Shown one piece after another: positions 58,440 to 64,000 of a stretch of 64,000 bases of DNA. A model generated the notes under the pieces. That model did no database searches and had not been told where the DNA came from. It worked only from the letters and a program-made list of their open reading frames with translations. Origin of the DNA: CAG-791 sp963596015 (GTDB lineage Bacteria; Bacillota; Clostridia; Lachnospirales; Lachnospiraceae); contig CAVBJS010000001.1 in the NCBI GenBank assembly GCA_963596015.1, positions 62,001-126,000 on the forward strand. Reading direction: 5' to 3'. The position numbers and the translations under genes are program-made. The stretch's first letter is position 1. Every line of letters begins with the position of its first letter.

Positions 58440-58502
58440 TCGTCACTGCCATTGCGCAAACGCTTCTTTGTGCGGTTGTCCCATATTGAATCAAAAGCCG
58501 TA

Positions 58503-58567
58503 AAAATACAGCCGGGAAAGGCATAGAGAAAATAAATTCTCATAGCCCTTCCCGGCTGTTTATTTTT
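58503..58567. terminator. Bidirectional terminator between aroA and queA
   Basis: CAGCCGGGAA (58509-58518) pairs with TTCCCGGCTG (58549-58558) within a longer stem flanked by TAAAAATA and TATTTTTA. Shared by the convergent genes. Confidence 0.88.
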
Positions 58568-58595
58568 ACTGTAAATACCAGCTTTAGCAGGCGGA

Positions 58596-59708
58596 TCAAT
58601 AGAGATACATAGCATCTCCGAAGCTGAAAAATCTGTACCGCTTCTCCACCGCCTCTTTATAGGCCTCCAGGATATGCTCTCGCCCGGCAAAGGCGGATAC
58701 CAGCATCATCAGGGTGGATTCCGGCAGATGGAAATTGGTGATCAGGGCATCCATTACCTTAAAACGATAGCCCGGATAGATGAAAATAGAAGTATTATCT
58801 GCCCCGGCATGGATGATGCCGTTTTCATCCGCTGCACTTTCCACCGTGCGACAGCTGGTGGTGCCCACACAGATAACTCTCTTTCCCGCCGCATGTGTGC
58901 GGTTGATCAGATCCGCCGCCTCCGGCGTCACCTGATACCACTCGGTATGCATGTGGTGTTCCTTTACATTATCCACCTTCACAGGACGGAAGGTACCAAG
59001 CCCCACATGCAGGGTGACGTAAGCAATGTTGACACCCTTTTTCTCGATCTCCTCCAGCAGTTCCTTCGTAAAATGAAGGCCGGCGGTAGGCGCCGCCGCA
59101 GAGCCGTCATATTTAGCGTAAACGGTCTGGTACATATTTTTGTCCTGGAGCTTGTGGGTGATATAAGGCGGCAGGGGCATCTCACCCAGCTGATCCAAAA
59201 CTTCCTCAAAGATTCCCTCATAGTGGAACTGCACCAACCGGTTGCCTTCTTCCACGATCTCCAGAATAGTGGCGGTCAAAAGGCCGTCTCCAAAGCTGAC
59301 CTGGGCGCCGGGGCGCAGTTTCTTGCCGGGTCTTACCAGAGTCTCCCAGATATCATTTTCCCTTCTCTTAAGCAAAAGGATCTCCACGGCCGCGCCGGTA
59401 TCCTGCTTAACTCCCAGCAGTCTGGCCGGGATCACCTTGGTATTGTTGAGCACCAAGGTCTCTCCCGGCTCCAGATACTGAATGATATCCCGGAAGACGG
59501 CATCCTTTGTCTCACCGGTCTCTTTGTCTAACAAAAGCAGTCTGGAAGCCGCCCGGTCCTCTAAGGGATCCTGGGCGATCAGTTCCTTGGGCAGATCAAA
59601 ATCATAATCCGCCGTCCGAAGTCCCTCCGGCACATCGCTTTGCTCTGCTGCCGTGGCCACTCCTTCTGCCTCTGTCTTTTCCTGTTTTATTACCTCATCA
59701 CTTATCAT
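58596..59708 (-). CDS. queA: S-adenosylmethionine:tRNA ribosyltransferase-isomerase
   Basis: A 370-residue QueA, which transfers the ribosyl group of SAM to preQ1-tRNA to form epoxyqueuosine. Family blocks: DYDFDLPKELIAQDPLEDRAASRLL (about 32), VLNNTKVIPARLLG, GSAAAPTAGLHFT and NFHLPESTLMMLVSAFAG. The first 30 residues (ISDEVIKQEKTEAEGV) form an acidic extension before the usual start. Start ATG 59708 with GGAAGG 10 nt upstream. It follows the M18 aminopeptidase gene by 31 nt. Confidence 0.95.
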   Translation of the reverse strand: MISDEVIKQEKTEAEGVATAAEQSDVPEGLRTADYDFDLPKELIAQDPLEDRAASRLLLLDKETGETKDAVFRDIIQYLEPGETLVLNNTKVIPARLLGVKQDTGAAVEILLLKRRENDIWETLVRPGKKLRPGAQVSFGDGLLTATILEIVEEGNRLVQFHYEGIFEEVLDQLGEMPLPPYITHKLQDKNMYQTVYAKYDGSAAAPTAGLHFTKELLEEIEKKGVNIAYVTLHVGLGTFRPVKVDNVKEHHMHTEWYQVTPEAADLINRTHAAGKRVICVGTTSCRTVESAADENGIIHAGADNTSIFIYPGYRFKVMDALITNFHLPESTLMMLVSAFAGREHILEAYKEAVEKRYRFFSFGDAMYLY

Positions 59709-59739
59709 GTTGCTTTCGCCTTCCCTATTTTTGCAGCTG

Positions 59740-61173
59740 TTACCAGTTGCGCAGGCTTGCCTTTTCCAGGAATGCAATGTAGCCCCGGAACGCCTCGTAA
59801 ATGTCCGCCTTGCTGGTTGCCTCCCAGGGTGCATGCATGTTCAGCACCGGCACGCCGCTGTCGATCACATTCATGCCATAGAGGGCCAGAATATAGGCGA
59901 TGGTTCCGCCGCCGCCTAAATCCACTCTTCCCAGTTCTGCTGTCTGGGTCTGGATATCCTCTCCTTCAAAGATGTCACGCAGATGCGCGATATACTCTGC
60001 ATTGGCATCATTGGAGCCGGACTTGCCTCTGGCACCGGTGAACTTGTTAAATACCATGCCGCGTCCTAAGTATGCCACGTTCTTTTTATCAAAGCTGGAA
60101 GCATAGGTGGGATCAAAGGCACTGGATACATCCGAAGAAAGCATGCAGCTGTTGGCCAGGGTGCGGCGAAGGCCCAACTCGCTGTATTCTCCGCACAGGT
60201 TCATCACCTCTGCCAGTGCATTCTCGAAGAACCGGGACTGCATACCGGTAGCACCTACGCTGCCGATCTCTTCCTTATCTACCAGCAGGCAAACAGCCGT
60301 CCGTGCCGGCTCCTTTACCTGGAAAATAGCTTCCATGGAAGGATATGCACAAACACGGTCGTCCTGTCCGTAGCCCAGCACCATGGAGCGGTCAAAACCA
60401 GCCTCTCTGGCTCTGCCTGCAGGCACCACTTCCAGCTCAGCGGATTCAAAATCCTTTTCCTCAAAGTCGTACTTTTCCTTCAGGATGGCAAGGATCGCCT
60501 TTTTCACCGCATCGCTGCCGGGAGCTTTCTTGCCCTTGCTTCCTGCCTTGGACTTGGCATCGATGATCACCGGCTTATTGCCTACGATGATATCTAAGGC
60601 CTCGCCCTCGATCACCCGGGCTGCCTTCTTCTCCATCTGCTCGGTGGAAAGGTGGATCAGCAGATCAGAGACGAAAAATACCGGATCATCCTCATCCTCG
60701 CCTACATTCAGGATAACGGTCTCCCCGTCCTTTTTCACCACCACGCCGTGGATCGCCAGGGGCAATGCCACGAACTGATACTTCTTGATTCCGCCGTAAT
60801 AATGGGTGTCCAGCAGCGCAAAGCCGCCATCCTCATAGAGAGGATTCTGCTTAATATCCATTCTGGGGGAGTCGATATGGGCTCCCAAAATGTTAAGACC
60901 GTCCTCCAAAGGCTTCTCGCCTATGCGGAACAGGCACACAGCCTTATTCATCCAGACACTGTAAACGCCGTCTCCCTTTTGCAGCTTCTTTCCCTCTGCA
61001 ATGGCCTTCTGCAGCTCCACAAAGCCTTCCTTCTCGGCACGATTTACGATCTCATCCACGCACTCCCGCTCCGTCTTGGCTTCACTGATGAATTTGATAT
61101 ATTCCGCCGCAAAATCATTGCAGGCCTTCTGCATTTCCAGATCATAGGTGATCCATGCATTTGTTCTTTCCAT
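59740..61173 (-). CDS. M18 family aminopeptidase
   Basis: A 477-residue zinc aminopeptidase of family M18, cytoplasmic, forming dodecamers in known members. Metal and catalytic motifs: LGAHIDSPRMD (about 100), LLVDKEEIGSVGATG (about 285), SSDVSSAFDP and VLNMHAPWEATSKAD near the C-terminus. Start ATG 61173 has GGAG 6 nt upstream; the frame to 61245 adds residues without RBS. Upstream DNA resembles the tyrS promoter region. Confidence 0.94.
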   Translation of the reverse strand: MERTNAWITYDLEMQKACNDFAAEYIKFISEAKTERECVDEIVNRAEKEGFVELQKAIAEGKKLQKGDGVYSVWMNKAVCLFRIGEKPLEDGLNILGAHIDSPRMDIKQNPLYEDGGFALLDTHYYGGIKKYQFVALPLAIHGVVVKKDGETVILNVGEDEDDPVFFVSDLLIHLSTEQMEKKAARVIEGEALDIIVGNKPVIIDAKSKAGSKGKKAPGSDAVKKAILAILKEKYDFEEKDFESAELEVVPAGRAREAGFDRSMVLGYGQDDRVCAYPSMEAIFQVKEPARTAVCLLVDKEEIGSVGATGMQSRFFENALAEVMNLCGEYSELGLRRTLANSCMLSSDVSSAFDPTYASSFDKKNVAYLGRGMVFNKFTGARGKSGSNDANAEYIAHLRDIFEGEDIQTQTAELGRVDLGGGGTIAYILALYGMNVIDSGVPVLNMHAPWEATSKADIYEAFRGYIAFLEKASLRNW

Positions 61174-61227
61174 GTCAATCTCCATTCCGCAAACGTTCCA
61201 GGCAGGAGGGATCACAGCATCGACTTT

Positions 61228-61260
61228 ACTGTATCTGTTAAGCACTTGCCATATTTCAAG
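61228..61260 (-). promoter_or_regulatory. Possible promoter of the M18 aminopeptidase gene
   Basis: Minus strand TACAGT lies 55 nt before the start. The 33-nt stretch matches the tyrS upstream DNA at about 26 positions, mainly in GGCA-GTGCT-AACAGATA. Confidence 0.35.
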
Positions 61261-61381
61261 CGTGAATTGACTGCTTACAACAGCTTCACGCCCAAAAATT
61301 GACAGCTGCTGCGCAGATACAATTTAATCAGAATTTGACTTGTGATCGGGTCTGTTTGTCACGTCTGCCGTACAAACAGCG

Positions 61382-61417
61382 GTGCGAAAAACCTGCCGGA
61401 TGGCAGATTTTTCGCAC
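61382..61417 (-). terminator. Terminator of pheT
   Basis: GTGCGAAAAA (61382-61391) and TTTTTCGCAC (61408-61417) flank CTGCC-GGAT-GGCAG. Reading minus, a G+C stem is followed by TTTTT, 39 nt after the pheT stop. Symmetric, so it also stops plus-strand transcription. Confidence 0.85.
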
Positions 61418-61456
61418 TACGCTGCAACTCTTCAAATGTTTTATTTTCGAGATACT

Positions 61457-63964
61457 TTATTTGCGCAGCTCGATGCCCAGTTCCTCCAGGCCTTTCAGGA
61501 TCTTCTCCATTGCGTGGCTTACTTCTGCATCTTCCAGCGTCTTTTCCTTATTACGGAAGGTCAGGCTGTAGGCCATGGACTTGTGGTTCTCACCGATCTG
61601 TGCGCCCTCGTAGATATCAAACAGGCGATAGGACTCCAGGATATGACCGCCCTTTTCCCGGATCACCTTCTCGATCTGACCTGCCAGCACCTTCTTAGGC
61701 ACCAGCATGCTGATATCACGGGTCACAGCAGGATACTTGGCGATGCCTTCATAGTGGTGATTGAAGTCTGCAAAGTCAAGGATCTCCGGCATATCCAGCA
61801 CAGCGATGATAGCCCGGTCACCGATACCGTAGGTGGAGAGCACATCCGGATGTACCTCGCCCAGATAGCCGATCACCTTGCCGTCATAAACCAGCTTTGC
61901 CTGGCGGCCGGGATGCAGGAAGGGCTTTCCGGCGTCAGGATCACACTGCATCTGTCCCTTCATGCCCAGTGCGGCAAGGATCTCCTCTGCCACACCCTTC
62001 ATGGTAAAGAAGTCAGCGCCCTCTCCGTACATACCCAGAGTAAACTCGCCCCGCTCATCCGGCAGCTCTGTCAGGGGCAGTGCCTTGGGAATATAAACAT
62101 TGGCTGCCTCGAAAAGGCGAACATCCTTATTGCGGCGGTTATAGTTGGTAGCCAGGCTGGTGAGCATACCGTTTAAAGGTGTGGTGCGCATAACGGAGAA
62201 ATCCTCACCCAGGGGATTGGCAATGCGGATAGCCTCTCTCTCCGGTGCATCCTGTGCCAGCTTTAACTTATCAAATACCTTGGGACTCTCAAAGGAATAA
62301 GTCATGGACTCGGAGAAGCCGCAGAAACGGGCCACGTCCTCTGCCACATCCAGTACACGCATCTTCTTGGAGATACCGCCCATGGTAGCGCTGGAAGAAG
62401 GCAGGGTCATAGGTACATTGTCATAGCCGGTAAAGCGGGCTACTTCCTCTGCCAGGTCGCAGTTTTCCTTTAGATCCTGACGGAAGCTGGGAATGATCAC
62501 TTCCTGCTTCTCGGCATCATAGCCAAGCTCCAGCTTGGTAAAGATCTCCAGCATCTCCTGGGCTTCAATAGAAGTACCCAGCAGTCCGTTGATCCGCTCC
62601 GGCTCGAAGGGGATCCGGGTCAGTTCCTTAATAGGCGCGCATACATCCACCACGCCCTGTGCCACCTTGCCGCAGCCCAGCTCATCCATCAGCTGGCAGG
62701 CACGGTTCATGGCATCCAGTGCATTGTTGGGATCCAGTCCTTTTTCGAAGATACCGGATGCATCGGTGCGAAGACCGATCCTCTTGGCAGATTTACGGAT
62801 ATTGGTGCCGTCAAAGGTCGCTGCCTCAAAGAGCACTGTCTTTACATTGTCCGTGATCTTACTGTTCTCACCGCCCATGATGCCGGCGATGCCGATCTCC
62901 TTTTCTCCGTCGCAGATCATCAGTACATCCTGATCCAGCTTTCTCTCCTGGCCGTCCAGGGTCTGGAAAGTATCGCCATCCTTGGCTCTGCGAACGATGA
63001 TCTCATGGCCGGCTACCGTATCCAGATCATAAGCGTGCATAGGCTGACCATACTCCAACATAACATAGTTGGTGATATCTACCAGGTTGTTGATGGGACG
63101 GATGCCGCTGTTGGCCAGACGCTGCTGCATCCAACGGGGGCTGGGTCCGATCTTGATATCGGTGCAGACTCTTGCCACATAACGGCTGCAAAGATCCGGT
63201 GCTTCCACCGTTACCTTTACCATGTCAGCGGTCTTTTTGTCGCTCTCGTTTACCACTACCACCGGCGGTGTGAAGGGACGGTCAAAGGTCACTGCTGCCT
63301 CTCTGGCAATACCTAAAATGCTGTAGCAGTCCACACGGTTGGATGTGATCTCATATTCAAAAATAGTATCGTGAAGGCCAAGTTCCTCCAGGGCATCGGC
63401 GCCGGGCTTTAAGGTATGCAGTTCCTGTGCCTGCCGGGTACCTGCCTCGCCGCTCTCTAACAGTTTCTGGCTCTCCCGCTCGGATTCCGGTCCCTGATTT
63501 TCAGGGAATACGTAAATGCCGTTTTCCGGTGCATCCGGGTAAAGGTTGGCATCTCTTCCCAGCTCCTCGATGGCGCACATCATACCGTTGGAAGGTACAC
63601 CCCGCAGCTTGCCTGCCTTGATCTTAATGCCTTTTTCCGGAAGAGGGCCGCCGTCGTGTCCGCCGGCTACCTTTCCGCCGTCTAAAACAACCGGTACCAG
63701 CTGGCCTACCGCTACGTTCGGAGCGCCGGTGACGATCTGCAGCTTCTCGGTGCCGATATCCACCTGGCAGATCACTAACTTGTCTGCGTCGGGGTGCTTC
63801 TCTATAGAAAGGATCTTGCCCACAACGATCTTCTCTAAGTTGCGGTCCAGTTTGTCAAATCCCTCTACCTTGGTTCCTGTCAAAGTCATGCGATCACCGT
63901 ATTCCTGATCGGTGCAATCTAATCCGGGCACATAGGCCTTAATCCATGAAAGTGGTGTATTCAT
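61457..63964 (-). CDS. pheT: Phenylalanyl-tRNA synthetase beta subunit
   Basis: An 835-residue PheRS beta chain, slightly longer than the usual 790-810. N-terminal tRNA-binding OB domain (about 40-160: VGKILSIEKHPDADKLVICQVDIG), B3/B4 editing domain (about 215-400, with LVDITNYVMLEYGQPMHAYD), B5, synthetase-like core (SYGL-type region GISKKMRVLDVAEDVARFCGFSE) and C-terminal anticodon-binding FDX-ACB fold. Extra residues sit near 170-195 (ESERESQKLLESGE). AAAGGAG precedes ATG 63964. pheS is expected upstream beyond the window. Confidence 0.96.
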   Translation of the reverse strand: MNTPLSWIKAYVPGLDCTDQEYGDRMTLTGTKVEGFDKLDRNLEKIVVGKILSIEKHPDADKLVICQVDIGTEKLQIVTGAPNVAVGQLVPVVLDGGKVAGGHDGGPLPEKGIKIKAGKLRGVPSNGMMCAIEELGRDANLYPDAPENGIYVFPENQGPESERESQKLLESGEAGTRQAQELHTLKPGADALEELGLHDTIFEYEITSNRVDCYSILGIAREAAVTFDRPFTPPVVVVNESDKKTADMVKVTVEAPDLCSRYVARVCTDIKIGPSPRWMQQRLANSGIRPINNLVDITNYVMLEYGQPMHAYDLDTVAGHEIIVRRAKDGDTFQTLDGQERKLDQDVLMICDGEKEIGIAGIMGGENSKITDNVKTVLFEAATFDGTNIRKSAKRIGLRTDASGIFEKGLDPNNALDAMNRACQLMDELGCGKVAQGVVDVCAPIKELTRIPFEPERINGLLGTSIEAQEMLEIFTKLELGYDAEKQEVIIPSFRQDLKENCDLAEEVARFTGYDNVPMTLPSSSATMGGISKKMRVLDVAEDVARFCGFSESMTYSFESPKVFDKLKLAQDAPEREAIRIANPLGEDFSVMRTTPLNGMLTSLATNYNRRNKDVRLFEAANVYIPKALPLTELPDERGEFTLGMYGEGADFFTMKGVAEEILAALGMKGQMQCDPDAGKPFLHPGRQAKLVYDGKVIGYLGEVHPDVLSTYGIGDRAIIAVLDMPEILDFADFNHHYEGIAKYPAVTRDISMLVPKKVLAGQIEKVIREKGGHILESYRLFDIYEGAQIGENHKSMAYSLTFRNKEKTLEDAEVSHAMEKILKGLEELGIELRK

Positions 63965-64000
63965 CTGATTCTCCTTTTATATTTCCAGTTGGTCGTTCTT

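Noticed and set aside
1..64000. tRNA, rRNA, prophage, insertion sequence or defence system
   Set aside because: None seen on either strand; all larger frames are accounted for by housekeeping genes or their shadows.

Overview
The window is a gene-dense stretch of a Gram-positive chromosome, most likely a spore-forming member of the Lachnospiraceae (Clostridia). The supporting signs are the gerW sporulation gene, strong AGGAGG ribosome binding sites, the ffh-rpsP-khpA-rimM-trmD-rplS-lepB-ylqF-rnhB order, the rpmE-DUF1385-prmC-prfA order, and clostridial forms of EF-G-like GTPase, ribose-phosphate pyrophosphokinase and U32 protein. I call 60 protein genes: 56 on the minus strand and 4 on the plus strand (a histidine phosphatase, prs, tyrA, aroA). 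I see no rRNA, tRNA, CRISPR array, prophage or insertion sequence.

Layout from left to right. 1-4131: fatty acid kinase, Asp23, L28, a queuosine-precursor transporter behind a preQ1 riboswitch, and the GerW/DUF2953 pair with a small unknown gene. 4282-13863: a septal or elongation cell-wall pair (penicillin-binding protein and FtsW/RodA), a U32/RlhA-type protein, zapA, ruvB, ruvA and a TPR protein. 15090-21306: branched-chain amino acid genes leuD, leuC, ilvC, two acetolactate synthase small subunits and ilvB. 21919-28339: the F-type ATP synthase operon, in which delta and alpha are one polypeptide. 28655-33150: tyrS, gpsA, plsY, der. 33428-39099: prs, a cupin regulator with an amino acid permease, a cytidylate-kinase-like protein and an ornithine-type aminotransferase. 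39632-48831: pgeF, an RNase HII-YraN fusion, two signal peptidases, ylqF and the rplS-to-ylxM translation/secretion block. 48969-54539: prfA, prmC, DUF1385, rpmE and an EF-G paralogue. 55003-63964: a papain/C39-like unknown, tyrA, aroA, queA, an M18 aminopeptidase and pheT.

The gene content is mostly housekeeping. The unusual layer is in gene architecture and in the intergenic DNA: (1) an exact atpH-atpA fusion without linker or internal ribosome binding site; (2) a dispersed hairpin repeat whose end supplies the Shine-Dalgarno sequence of several unrelated genes; (3) a second dispersed family of GTTACCGTTC-ended palindromes, 56 to 195 bp, in intergenic gaps; (4) intrinsic terminators placed inside operon gaps or inside 5' leaders (leuC, khpA/rimM, the aminotransferase at 37882); (5) a probable leaderless ylxM mRNA; (6) repeat-rich disordered segments in FtsW, U32 and C39-like proteins.

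Coordinates of starts were chosen from visible ribosome binding sites where these decide between in-frame starts. Family assignments come from recognising the translated sequences, without any database search.
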